Source: Adenophora triphylla var. japonica
Lineage: Eukaryota; Streptophyta; Magnoliopsida; Asterales; Campanulaceae
DNA length: 64,000 bases
Direction of reading: 5' to 3'
Assembly (NCBI GenBank): GCA_022495995.1
Contig: JAFEMH010000164.1
Location: forward strand, 558,001-622,000
Below, piece by piece: positions 24,008 through 35,575 of this stretch; position 1 is the first letter of the stretch, and each line of letters opens with the position of its first letter. The position numbers and the translations under genes are program-made. The notes below the pieces were generated by a model, which ran no database searches, was not told where the DNA came from, and saw only the letters and a list, made by a program, of their open reading frames with translations.

Positions 24008-24317
24008 TAGCAGTTCTGTTAATCTTATACGGTGATTTCAATTTTAAGGATTCATATTTTATCTTACGACTTATTTTGTTGCCCGCTCCCTCCTAATGAA
24101 GAACATAAATTGCACTGAGGTTATATTTTAACTCTCCTTAGCATTAGATTGTTGCGTATTTGATTTGGTTTTTATAAAATGGAAAATAAATTATCATGTT
24201 TTATCTAAGAAAAACAAAATTAGAAGATTAAATAATAAGTGTTAAAACTTTAATTTACAAAATTCTTATTTGATTCGGATATAAAAATCTTTAATGAAGA
24301 CCCCCAAAAGTGGAGTA

Positions 24318-24620
24318 AGTTTTAGGGAAAATCTATTTCTTCATAAGTTATAAAAAGCACACTTTCATTCTTAAAAATATCAAGTTTAGACCTTAAAACA
24401 TTGAGTATACGCCTTAAAATTTTTAGAAAATAAAATAGTGAGTTTAGGCGTTAAAACAATGAGTTTTAGCTAGAAAATAAAATAACGAGTTTATGCCTTA
24501 AAACAGTGAGTTTAGGCCTTAAAACAGTGAGTTTAGGCTTTAAAACACCAAGTCAATATATTTAAAAACAAAATTTTTTATAACTTATGGAGAAACAGAT
24601 TTTCCCCAAAATTTTCTGCC
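24318..24620. repeat. Foldback repeat enclosing 21-bp tandem units
   Basis: An inverted repeat of about 35 bp (GGGAAAATCTATTTC ... ATAAGTTATAAAAA) bounds the segment. Inside, units like GTGAGTTTAGGCCTTAAAAC recur about six times at a spacing of 20-40 bp. There is no coding capacity. It looks like a MITE of an unassigned superfamily. No clear TSD was found. Confidence 0.6.
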
Positions 24621-26029
24621 AAAAGTAATCATAATAAAAACATGTGAGAATGACTATTCATAAAAAAATCATATATAAAAAAGCTGAGTTTATGCGAAAA
24701 TTATTGCTGAGATGACAAACGTAGTGACTAGATCTATCAATTAGAGAAAATGGAATGGGACGGACGGGCCATTAAAGTCTAGCAATTACGTGAAACGGAA
24801 CGGAACATCCCGAATTTTTTGGGGGCCTGAAATTCCTCATCCCGTCCCAAATCCACTTTGGACCTCGAGACAATACGTATCAATGCGGGACAAGAAAATG
24901 CAGTCATGAGAAACGATTGTCGAATTGTGCAAGTAGAAGTACTAAGCATTTATACAAATAGAAGTAACTCAGAGTTGTTTCATTCTTTCCTTGCTCGAAG
25001 TTAGCAATATCTGTCAGTTTTTTCTTTCTTTTTCCTTTTGTTGCAAAGTGGTACAAGAACCCGCTTCTCATGATTTTTCAGCTATCGATGCTTTCATTCT
25101 TTTGATCAAGAAATCAGGATAAAACTGTTCCGGAGAAGGTACTCACAAATGCCTTGAAGAGAATATAATCTGCATTTGTGAGCAGGGTTATAGTGGATTC
25201 AAAACTTGCATCGATAAAAATAACCATTAATAGTAGAAAGCCATATGTTCAAAAAGCAAACATAATGACTAGAAACATAAGTTTAATTTTTTTTTTTTTA
25301 TAAAAGAAAAGCAAAAACACATAATTGCATTGATAAAATATAATAAGAAAGCTCTGCAACTGTTGGAGACTCGTCCAAAATGTAATGATTGCAATTAAGA
25401 TCTATAAATAAATAGTCTAATACATCTCGTATAGTGATGGCCAAACCCAAATCGAATCTCCAATGAAAATCCCTGCGAACTATAACATGTGATGTTCAAA
25501 TGCTTCTACAAATAAAAATTGGGCACGGCTCAACATTGCTTGTGAGTGAGAGTTGTTAAAATATAATTTTAAAATGAATAGAAATTGGGCACGGCTCAAC
25601 ATTGCTTGTGAGTATATGTTGACCTTGAGCTGGTGGTGGTGGTGGGAGCGAGAAGTTGTTTAAAATGAATAAATTTAAAAAGATTATATTTTTTTTACCC
25701 AACCGGTGGGGGGGGGGGGGTTGGGGGGAGAATTGTAAAAAATAATTTTAATATAATATTTTTTTTTATCGGGGGATGGGGTTGGGGTAGGGTGGAGATG
25801 GCCATTTTAGGCCGTGGCCCGCCGTCCGTTTGGCCCGCGCCCATCCATCCTGTGGCCCGTTATCCGCTTGGCCCGCATCGTATACGGGACGGAGCTGGAC
25901 CAAGGAGGTTCGCACGGACCGGTCTTTGGCCGTGTATCAGAAGATCCGTTTGGTCTGTGACCGTTTGGCCCGTTGCAATGAGGTCCGCACGGACCTGTTT
26001 GTATAAATATCTAAAAATTAAAAATAAAT
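24621..26029. other. Intergenic DNA with GC-rich transposon-like patch
   Basis: Mostly AT-rich and without a gene. Exceptions are an EGF-like fragment near 25144, a G-run with GGGG tracts near 25707-25795, and 25800-26000, which is dense in GGCCCG / GTCCG motifs and resembles hAT subterminal repeats. A short duplicated phrase (ATTGGGCACGGCTCAAC) occurs at about 25518 and 25584. Confidence 0.45.
25144..25215 (+). pseudogene. Possible EGF-like domain fragment
   Basis: One frame reads HKCLEENIICICEQGYSGF and then KTC. The cysteine spacing (C-x5-C-x-C) and GYSG match the second half of an EGF-like domain, as found in wall-associated kinases. The rest of any such gene is absent and the segment is only about 24 codons, so chance is possible. 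Confidence 0.3.
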
Positions 26030-26660
26030 AAAGAATAGCCCGTCCCTCTTTTCTTTTATATACTTTAAATTGTTTAGTTTTTTTTCTAACTTTTTTTATA
26101 TACCTTTTTGTAAAAAATAAGAGTAATAAAAAAAATCTAAAATATTATTTCCTAGTCAATAAAAAATTACTATAAAATAAAAATAATCAAAGGATAGTCC
26201 GTTCCTTTTTTCTTTTATATACTTTAAATTGTTTAATTTTTTTCTATCATTTTTTATATAACTTTTTGTAACAAATTTCAGTAATAAAAAAAAGTCTAAA
26301 ATATTATTTCCTAGTTAATTAAAAATAAAAATAAATAAATGATAGTCTGTCCCTCTTTTTTTTTTATATACTTTAAATTGTTTAGTTTTTTTAATATTTT
26401 TTTGTAAAAAATATCAGTATTAAAAAAAGTCTAAAATATTATTTTCTAGTCAATAAAAAATTAATAAAAAATAAAAATCAATAAAGGATAGTCCGTCCCA
26501 CTTTTATTTTATATACTTTAAATTGTTTAATTTTTTTCTATCTTTTTTTATATACCTTTTTGTAAAAAATATCAGTAATAAAAAAAGTCTAAAATATTAT
26601 TTTCTTATCAATAAAAAATAAAAATAAATAAAGGATAGTCAATCCCTCTTTTGTTTTATA
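26030..26660. repeat. AT-rich tandem repeat, ~150-bp unit (left block)
   Basis: Units carry GGATAGTCCGTCCCTCTTTT, then TATACTTTAAATTGTTTAG, TTTTTGTAAAAAATATCAG and TCTAAAATATTATTT. Unit starts near 26036, 26198, 26344, 26489 and 26636 give a period of about 146-160 bp. The array is cut at 26660 by a Helitron and resumes at 29594. Confidence 0.9.
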
Positions 26661-29593
26661 CTAGTACACAAAAGCCCGTGCCATTGGCACGGGTCAGTAC
26701 GGAAAGGAAGACAATATGAAAAGAGAAAGACGTGGGAAAACTGAAATCGCATGCTAACTATATGATGTTTTAAATGTAATTTTAAACTGTTTATAATACA
26801 CAATAAAAGTTGTTTACAAAAAGATAACACATAAATTAACATCTAATTAACATATAGATTTTTAACCAGTTGAAGTAAAGATGTTGTCTCAATCGAAACA
26901 GACATTGACCAGGTACGTTTACGTAAAAGCACCTGAAATAAATAAAAAATGAAATCAATATATTTTTATTAAATTAACAATATAATAATTTAAAAAAGAA
27001 TAATAATACCTTATTATGCCCATTTCAAGTCATTGTCGGAGGTTTGTGCAAGCGTTTATATTCTTTCACGCACTCATCCCATAACTACAAATATATGATT
27101 GAAATATTTGAGAATGATGATAAAATAATTATTGAAGTGGTAAGTAACTTGACATAATTTGATAGAATTATAATAAATAAAATTAAATTACATGCATCCA
27201 TATCAAATTATAAATATAAATAAATAATAATAAATATTTAAACTGAAATTATAAATAAACAATACTAAATATTTAAACTGAAATGAATTAAATACTAGTG
27301 GGGGCAATGCAACTGTCGGTAGGTTGGTTAGTCGATTTTGATCCTAATAATGAATTCTAAATATTAGTCAAAAAATCTATATATATTCGTTAATTAATGT
27401 AAAAAAAAAAACAACTTAATTTAACATCAAATGTTTACACTTATCATTTCATCGTGTTCAAAAGGTTCTCGCATGACAATCGAGACATTGTTTCTTCGCA
27501 AAATGTCAATCTAAAAATCACATTATTATCACAATCACATATCACATATGATAAAAAAAAAATATTTACAATAAAATAGTAATAGTAAAATATTAACTTA
27601 CTGTTTCACTTAGAGCCGAATCACCATATCCATAAATATTCAATGTTCTTGAGCGTTCATTTTTTTCAAACCTATAAAAATAAACACAACTTGTAAATCT
27701 ATAGTATAAAACACTATCTAAATCAACATTCAAATAAAAAATAACCTTCTTATGGTTCTTCATCTGAACATCTGGGTACGTCGAGAGTAATTTGAATTAC
27801 ATTTATTTATTGAACAATTCTAATAACTCTGATAAATCAAGAATATACTGTCCATGGATTATGTGAAGTTAAGAGGCGATTAATATTGTCCTCTATTGTG
27901 TTATAAATTTAATATAAATTAAATTTTAAATTAAATTAAATTGAACATATTGATAAAATGTTAATAATAATTTAAAATTATAAGATATTATTTCTAATTT
28001 TAAATTATTTTATCGATAAATTGAACATATTCATTATCACTTGGGATCTTATCAGGGAGCGGTGCTCGTTGGACGGTACTTTTTCTTGCTGTTTGGATTG
28101 TCCTTGCCATGATGGGATCAAGTTTAGAATCAGACCAAGAATTTCACAACAAACAGCAAATATACGTATATCCCAAGTCGTGTTAAAAAAATAGGAGATA
28201 GTTGCCGCTGTATATCGATAAAATGTTAATAATATTATAAAATTATAAGATTTAATATGAATTAAATTCTAAATTAAGAAACACATTTTCTTTCTATATC
28301 CTCCTATTGTATTATAGATTTAATATGAATTAAATTAAATTCAAGAAAAAATGTTAATAATATTATTAAATTATTAAATAATAATATATTTTTTAAAATG
28401 CTTAAATTTGGTTTTTTAAGACGCTCCTCTCTCTATCTCTATCTCTCTCTCTCTCACTCACACAAACACAAAAACAAACCCACCCAGTTTCTTTCTATGT
28501 CCAGGTTCATCCTCAAGATCACGGCTACCCCACCCCTACCACAATCAGACGACCTCCTCCCCTTCCCTCCCCGCCCCTCCCCATTCGATCGGCGGTTTAA
28601 TGGCGGGCCAAAGCGGCTCCCACTGAGAGATTGATGAAGAATCAGCCGCTGTAATCAAGGGAGGAAGGCAACTACCCATCAAAAATTTCTTCCGGAGCAT
28701 CAATTAGGTCTTGTTGGGAGCGAAGCCCTGAGTCACGCGAACCGTGCGCAAGTCGCCCTCAATTTGCCGTCAATCCGCCTTCAAAGCGCCCGCAATCCGC
28801 CTTCAAAGCGTACGCAATTCACCGTCAAGCCGCCTTCAAACCGTCCGCAATCCGCCTTCTCAAAGCGTCCGCAATTCGCCGTCAATATGGATTCAAGGTT
28901 GGTGAATCATAGTTTCTCTAATAACTTGATTCTTGGATTCAATGTTGGTTAATCGATGGTGGTTTTGAGTTGGTCTATAATGGCTATAGTGATCTTTGAT
29001 GAGGGACAAAGCCTCTTTCTTCTTTTTCAGTATATTGGTTTTTGAGATGGTCTATATTGCCGTTGGAGTATTTACCAGAGAAATTAAATCGATTGAAGTT
29101 TCAAAAGCTACAACTTTTCAAAATTGCCGTTAGAATATCTTTCCCTCATTCATTCTATTTACCAGAGAAATTAAGCAGAAAAATTAAACAGAGAAATTAA
29201 GCGACAGAAACTTACAGTTTAAGAGAGAGAATGGCCGCCGGAGGCCAAACCTTAAAATCTTCAGGCGTCAGAGGGGAGAAAAATCTTCTGGTGTAGACTC
29301 AAAATCGTGAAAATTAAGAGGAAAATAACAGGGGAGAAAAATCAATAGAGGGTGGGAAAAATAAATTTGATCGATTCTGTAATTTTGATGAGTCTGGAAT
29401 GGATGGCTGTGAGGGTGGTTTAACGTAAGTGTTGGAACTGGCCGTGAGAGTGGGAGAGATCGTGGAAGAAGGTGAGAAATAATTGGAGAATGAATTTGTT
29501 AGAGCCGTCAGATTCAATTCCTAACTTTCAATCCTGACCCCTCTTTATGTAAAGATAAGAGGCAGTTATTTGCCCCTTGTATTGTATAATAGA
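26661..29593 (-). mobile_element. Non-autonomous Helitron, boundaries exact
   Basis: The minus strand starts TCTATTATACAATAC (29593) and ends with hairpin CCCGTGCC-AAT-GGCACGGG then CTTTTGTGTACTAG (26661). Host bases are A and T, as Helitrons require. The flanks join to TTTTATA+TACTTTAAATTG, exactly the tandem-repeat consensus, so the empty site is readable. The element is 2,933 bp with no Rep/helicase. The 3' 460 bp match the Helitron at 3736-5449. Confidence 0.92.
28398..28910 (+). other. Possible captured gene fragment inside Helitron
   Basis: A CT-microsatellite leader (28420-28460) is followed by a GC-rich open stretch (MSRFILKITATPPLPQ..., 28500-28634), then a short imperfect repeat of CCGCCTTCAAAGCG units (28765-28880). 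The composition differs sharply from the AT-rich remainder of the Helitron. The protein is not recognised. Capture is an inference. Confidence 0.35.
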
Positions 29594-30131
29594 TACTTTA
29601 AATTGTTTAGTTTTTTTCTATCTTTTTTTATATACCTTTTTGTAAAAAATATGAGTAATAAAAAAAGTCTAAAATATTATTTTCTAGTTAATAAAAAATA
29701 AAAATAAATAAAGAATAGTCCATCCCTCTTTTCTTTTATATACTTTAAATTGTTTAGTTTTTTTATACACCTTTTTCTAAAAAATATCAGTAATAAAAAA
29801 AGTCTAAAATATTATTTTCAAGTCAGTAAAAATTTAAGAAAAAATAAAAATAAATAAAGGATAGTTTGTCCCTCTTTTCTTTCATATACTTTAAATTGTT
29901 TAGTTTTTTTCCTTCTTTTTTATACATCTTTTTGTAAAAAATATCAGTGATAAAAAATTCTAAAATATTATTTCCTAGTTAATTAAAAATTAATAAAAAA
30001 TTAAATAAATAAAGGATAGTCCGTTACTCTTTTCTTGTACACTATACTTTCAATTGTTTAGTTTTTTTCTATCTTTTTTTATATACCTTTTTTGTAAAAA
30101 ATATCAGTAATAAAAAAAGTCTAAAATATTA
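29594..30131. repeat. AT-rich tandem repeat (middle block)
   Basis: Continues the array of 26030-26660 in phase with it, with unit starts near 29715, 29861 and 30017. It is interrupted at 30132 by a solo LTR. Confidence 0.88.
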
Positions 30132-30570
30132 TGATGCCGAATAAAGGCTAGAGATTAGAATGACTGAACGATAATGACAAGAATCAATTTCGAAAGCGAA
30201 AGCTTTTCTTTTCTATTTCATAAAATCAAAGTCTGTCTTTTCTCAAATCCTAACATTGTTTAAATACTAATCCCTAGAACATTCTAGAGCCCTAATTAAT
30301 AAGTAATGAATTACAAAAATAACCCTAATTAATTAATTTAATAAAACCCTAAAACCCATAAAACACATCAAGCCCAAATCAGCACTGAAGCCCGTTTTCT
30401 GATGTCTGCCGTTCTGTGTTGGTTGCCTGCTGAAGTTCCCGTCTGATGGCCAGGCACCCGCATGGGATTACATGAGGCGCCCGCCTTACATGAGGCGCCC
30501 GCCTCAAGCTCAGACACCCTCCTCTGTTTCGTTGTTGCTGCTGCCTTGAAGCCCATAACATACTGCATCA
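30132..30570. mobile_element. Solo LTR (439 bp) with TSD TATTA
   Basis: Begins TGATGCCGAATAAAGG and ends CATACTGCATCA, giving the inverted terminus TGATGC/GCATCA. The 5-bp duplication TATTA flanks it (30127-30131 and 30571-30575), and the tandem-repeat unit is continuous across it once it is removed. The family is not assigned. Confidence 0.87.
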
Positions 30571-31125
30571 TATTATTTTCTAGTCAATAAAAAATTGATA
30601 AAAAATAAAAATAAATAAAGTATAGTCCTCCCTCTTTTCTTTTATATACTTTAAATTTTTTAGTTTTTTTTCTGTTTTTTTATATACCTTTTTGTAAAAA
30701 ATATCAGTAATAAAAAAAGTCAAAAATATTATTTTCAAGTTAATAAAAATTGAATAATAAATAAAAATAAATAAAGGGTAGTCCGTCACTCTTTTATTTT
30801 ATATACTTTCATTTGTTTAGTTTTTTTAATCTTTTCTTATATACCTATTTGTAAAAAATATCAATAATAAAAAAAGTCTAAAATATTATTTCCTAGTCAA
30901 TAAAAAATATAAAAAATAAAATAATAATAAAGGGTAGTCCGTCCATCTTTTCGTTTATATACTTTCATTTGTTTAGTTTTTTTTCTATCTTTTTTTATAT
31001 ATTAAACAACTAATTTTCTTATGTCTAAGTGATTTTATATTTTAAAAAATAGCTTATTAAATACTAAATTACTTTTTATTTTTTCCATATTTTTTCTGAA
31101 TTTTTTTTAAAAAAATAAAAAAAAT
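30571..31125. repeat. AT-rich tandem repeat (right block)
   Basis: Unit starts near 30622, 30780 and 30934, then sequence decaying toward 31125. It abuts the truncated 3' end of the PPR gene. Confidence 0.82.
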
Positions 31126-31126
31126 A

Positions 31127-31927
31127 ATAGAAAGAGTAGCAATTTATCATTGTTGTCCATGAAATTATGTCCTTTGCTGGCATATTCTTGAACAAAAACT
31201 CAGCAGATTCTACATCCCTTATTCTAGCAAAACCATCAATGACAGCATTCCATGAAGGCATATTTCTCTCAGGCGTTTCTTCAAACAAGGCCCTGGCAGC
31301 AACCATATCCCCTGCACGGGCATGAGCAGAAATCATATTAGTCCACACAAATCCATCTCGTTCAGGCATTTCATCGAACACCTGTCTGGATTCATCAATT
31401 TTACTAAAACTAGTGTAAAAATCAATCAATGCAGTTTGAACATACACATTAAAGCAAAATCCAAATCTCCAAACTTGTCCATGAACAGCCCATCCTAATC
31501 TTAAATCAGATTAAGATATCAGCGCACACCCTTTCACCAAGGACGGAAACGTATAACTGCTAGGACATAATTGAGCTCTCAACATGTGTAAATAAACCTC
31601 GAGAGCTCGAAATGGGGAAAACGAATGAACAAAGCCTCTGATCATCGCATTGTGCACAAACACATTGGGGTATTCCATCTGGGTAAATGCTTGAACTGCG
31701 TAAACTATTCGATGAAATGCTGTACAGACGGTGATTAACTGGTTCATCAGGAAGCAATCCTGGTTTGAATTGTTCTTGATCATGAAGGCGTGAAGACATT
31801 CTAGGTGTTTCAAATTCGAACAATTTTTCAAATGTTGGCCGACGAACTGGTTGTGGGTTAGTTGTTGGGGTTGTGGCACGAGACTGCGGTTAAAGTTGGC
31901 TAGAGTTTTCAGCATTTTCGTTATCAT
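31127..31927 (-). pseudogene. Truncated pentatricopeptide repeat (PPR) gene
   Basis: Reading from ATG at 31927, one frame runs about 266 codons with a single in-frame TAA at 31511-31513. It encodes PPR motifs, for example NVFVHNAMIRGFVHSFSPF, VYVQTALIDFYTSFSKID, GFVWTNMISAHARAGDMV and PSWNAVIDGFARIRDVE, of the PLS class that acts in organelle RNA editing or processing. After INCYS (about 31130) the frame runs into AT-rich repeat sequence, so the C-terminal repeats and any E/DYW domain are gone. Plant PPR proteins usually exceed 450 residues. The near-intact frame implies recent loss. Confidence 0.88.
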
Positions 31928-32063
31928 CTGACAGCGGGGTAAGCCGAGACATAGTCATAGGCCATAGTGCAGTTCTTAGGGCTTACTAGGAGTAGTCACA
32001 TCATCAGAATGCGTGGCCTTTTCATTATCAGTTGTTCATCGATTTGACTCATTGATAACTTAA

Positions 32064-32344
32064 TACTCCCTCCGTCCCATTTAAACCTTCATTATGGTGG
32101 AGGTAGAACGCAAATTAAAAAAAAAGGTAAGTAGAAAAAGTGTTGTGAGTATAAAAGTAAAATAGGAGAGAGAATGAGTGAGGGAATAGTAAATTTGAAA
32201 AGTGTTGTGAGTATAAAAGTGAAATAGGAGAGAGAATTAGTGGGTGGAATAGTAAAAATTCTTTGTCATTTTAGAAAATGTGAAGCTTTTAACGAGACAC
32301 CCATTTTGACAAAATGTGAAGCTTCAAATGGGACTTAGGGAGTA
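32064..32344. mobile_element. Stowaway MITE
   Basis: Ends TACTCCCTCCGTCCCATTT / AAATGGGACTTAGGGAGTA, 281 bp, with an internal direct repeat (GTGTTGTGAGTATAAAAGT) at about 32140 and 32200. Confidence 0.85.
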
Positions 32345-32998
32345 TATACGAGTCAAATCAAGCCGCTTAATTAGTCTAAACTCACGAGTTGACTCATATC
32401 CGGCTAGGTTTGATCCGTTTAATCCGCAAGAGTAAACAAGCAGAAATATTAAATTTAACTCCCTCAAAAAAGTCAAACAGGTCATCCTGTTTCCGGCTTG
32501 GCTCGACTGTAGAAATACTCGACTCTTTTAACCCGCTAACTTAAACAAGTTGTAACGAGTCGACTTGTCTCAACCTCAAACCCGTTCAATTAACAGGTGT
32601 AACTATAGTGCTATATAAACAGGGCCAGTCCTGTGATAAATGGGGCCCTAGGCTAAGTAGTCGGTTGGGGCCCTCATTTTTTTTAATCCCCAATGGTAGA
32701 TGGGCGATGACGTTTTAAAATCTCTGCTCCTTATTTTTGCCACGTTGTTCTTTTTGTTCGGGACCTTTCTTTATGTTTTTTCTTAAATTTTAGCATTCTT
32801 TTTTTCAAGGTCTCTCTTTTCATCATTCCCTAGCTTTTAGATTTTGTTAATAAAATGATTGAGATTCTTGACTAGTGAAGATTGATAATTAGGTCGGGTT
32901 AACATTTTTTATTTGAGACAATTCTGAGTAATTTAAAGAAATATTGTAATCTATAGTATAAATGGAAACATTGTTTTGAACAGTAGAGTGAATAGTTT
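32345..32998. other. Intergenic DNA with a single hAT-like end
   Basis: No gene. CAGGGCCAGTCCTGTGATAA near 32623 followed by GGGGCCCTAGG resembles a hAT inverted terminus of the type at 10297. No partner end or target duplication is visible before the gypsy LTR at 32999. Confidence 0.45.
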
Positions 32999-33666
32999 TG
33001 ATGAGCCGAGATCTGCTGGACCGGGCCCACGCTCGGTCTGGTCCAAGGAACCAGTGACGTGGCAGTTCCTAGGCGGGGAAGAGGCAGGTGGACGAGATAG
33101 GCCGCTTGAGGTCAAGCCGCGTCCCTCCCCGCATCATCCCTATCGAAGGCCGGAGGGATCCCACCGCTATATTTATGCCCGCACGATCTATGGCCGGTCA
33201 GTGCCGCGGGAGGCATGACCGCTCCATCCGTGCCCGCGTCAAATACCTTTGACCGCGCCCAAGATGTTGACCGCGGGCTCATACCTGCTTCCCGGTTATC
33301 TCTCCTGCCTCCCGGTTAATGTCAAGCCAAAGTGCCCCTAGGGCTGATCTCATTGCTTACATCAACAAGCACCTCTCCATTGCCTATAAATAGAAGACCT
33401 TTGTCCCCTTGGGCAAGGTAAGTTCCAAATATAATGAGTAAGCCATATCACTCTAAACCCTAAACACATACACACACTCCAAGACATTCAAACGTCTTAT
33501 ATCTCAGTGTTCTTACTCTCACACCCGAGGGCCTGAGTTGGAGTAACATCCAACTTTGACCTTAACGGTGCTTATTTGTGTTGTGATCTAGGTACATCAA
33601 ACCACCAAATATATCAAGCCAGATATCCTTGAACCGCTCTTGACCCTGAAAAGCTTGGCGTCATCA
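32999..33666 (+). repeat. 5' LTR of Tat-lineage Ty3/gypsy element
   Basis: Bounded by the inverted terminus TGATGA (32999) / TCATCA (ends 33666), 668 bp. A TATAAATA box lies at 33385-33392. A sequence resembling a tRNA-complementary primer-binding site (TGGTTCCATTACCGGGAAC) begins at 33668. Another copy of the LTR's end occupies 1-298. Confidence 0.85.
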
Positions 33667-33800
33667 GTGGTTCCATTACCGGGAACCGACTTTCATTCGT
33701 TTTCTCGTTAAAAAATCTTTGTTTTCAAGACACCTCTCGTGTCCTAAACAAATCAAGTGCCGAAGGGCTCTTCTTTTTCCCATCATTTTCTTTACAGAAT

Positions 33801-35186
33801 ATGTCTAGAATTTTGGAAAACGTCGGTCATTTGACCCTAGAGGAGGATAATCAGGCCTCACCCTCCACTATTAATAAAGATAAGCGAACCAACTCTGTTT
33901 TCAACAGAATGGGGGCCCACTCTCAGCCCCAAAAATCCCCAGCTCAACGAGTTATACACCGATTAACCGAGGAGGCGCGAGCTGAGAAAGCCCAAGCCCT
34001 ACTAAACAAAAGCCCAAAAACTCCCCAAGCTCCTATAAAAAACACCACCTTGACCACCCCACTCTCCCCGGAGCAAATCCTGAGGAGGCAAGAGATTCTG
34101 GCCTCCAAATCCAAGCTGATCGCTGAGGCCATGGCCGTCGCTGATGCTCAAATGGAGATATTCGAAATAGAGGCCAACGGAGGGCTCCAGTTCCCCCAAG
34201 GGTCACAAAGGTTCTCCCAACGAGCTCTCCCTAAATCGCTTGCTAGTCAAGCTAGGGGGGCAAACCGGGGTGAACCAACCCTTGATCGCGGACAGCCGGC
34301 CATACGCAGTGTGGTGCATGTAGAGGATAGCGAGGAGGTCGGAGAAGAAGCCCAATCAAATCTGCGTGCGAGGTCCAAAGCCCGACCCTTGGCTCCGGCC
34401 AAGGACAAGGCCGTGACTCCACGGGCTAAGAAACAAAAGGTTGATAATCAGAACCCAGAATTTATCAAGTTTATGAACGAGATGTGGGAGATCCACCAAA
34501 AGGCCGCCCAGAGGTGTGGCCGCACCATGGATGCCTTCACTGATAAGATCGCCCGGGCACCTATTAAGAAGGGCAAGCCCCCCCAGATGGACACCTATGA
34601 TGGCTCTAAAAATGCCAAGAGCCACATGGGACGATTTGAGGAACAAATGGCTCTATTTTCCTCGGACGAGTCCGTGATGTGCAAAGCATTGGCTGCAACT
34701 TTCACGGGCAAGGCCCTATCTTGGATGTTGGATCTCAAACCACGGTCCATCCAATCTTTCAGCCAGTTTAGAAGCATCTTTCTCAATTCCTTTGCTGGGG
34801 CAGGTGTGCCCGCTAGACCAAAGACAGACCTTGTCCGCGTCAAGCAGGCCCCAGGCGAGCCTACAAAGGATTACATATCTCGATTCAGGAAGGTGAGCGA
34901 GGAGATTGTGGACCTTGAGGAAGGAGACATTAGACTCTGTTTTGAGGGCGGCCTCAGCTCCTCCTTCCTCAAAATGAATTTTGCCTCCAGCCGGCCTAAA
35001 ACCGTGGAGGAGATGTATGAAAGGGCCTCGGCCATTGCATCCGCCGAAGAGCCCAGTGTGCCCGCTCCCCGAGCTTCAGCGAAAGAGAGAATAAGCCAAT
35101 TCCAAGAGACTACCCAGAGCCTGCCCGCACCAACAACCAGGGAAAGAACAGAGGTCGTGGGTCGGATAAACTCCGGAAGACAGTAG
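33801..35186 (+). pseudogene. gypsy gag (capsid), frameshifted near its end
   Basis: ATG at 33801 begins MSRILENVGHLTLEEDNQ. A charged N-terminal half is followed by the retrotransposon gag domain (about residues 270-420: ALSWMLDLKPRSIQSFSQF ... DYISRFRKVSEEIVDLEEGD). This protein forms the particle that packages element RNA. A frameshift near 35100-35130 moves the true continuation into another frame, and this frame ends at 35186. Confidence 0.92.
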
Positions 35187-35572
35187 ATGAAACGGTTTAC
35201 ACCGAGCTCACCGAGCCAAGAGTGGTAATCATGAGAGCCTCGGATTTTCCTCCTCCTCCCCCAATGCTTCAAAAACCAAATGAGAGGAGTAGGGCTAAGT
35301 TCTGTGAGTATCACAACGACCACGGGCACGGAACTGAGGACTGCTTCCAGCTGAAGCGAGTAATCCAGCAAAAAATCAATGACGGGGAGCTAACCAAGTG
35401 GGTTAAAGGAAACAACAATGCCCCCAATAATAATAATCAGCAGCGGGCACGAGGCACGCGTGACCCGGAGAGGAATGAGAGAGACCACTATGATGATGAT
35501 TTGGGGGATTATGACATTAATTTCATTGGCGAGGACCCTCCCTCCAACAAACAGCTCTCCCTTCAGATTTGA
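35130..35572 (+). pseudogene. gypsy gag C-terminal part with zinc-binding motif
   Basis: In frame 2 the peptide continues through SDFPPPPPMLQKPNERSR to KFCEYHNDHGHGTEDC, a gag zinc-binding motif of the C-x2-H-x4-H-x4-C type found in Tat/Athila-like elements, then a low-complexity Asn/Asp-rich linker. It ends at TGA 35570-35572. Confidence 0.82.
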
Positions 35573-35575
35573 ACG

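Noticed and set aside
34871..35371. 166-codon frame on the minus strand
   Set aside because: It is antisense to the gypsy gag, which has clear domain motifs on the plus strand.
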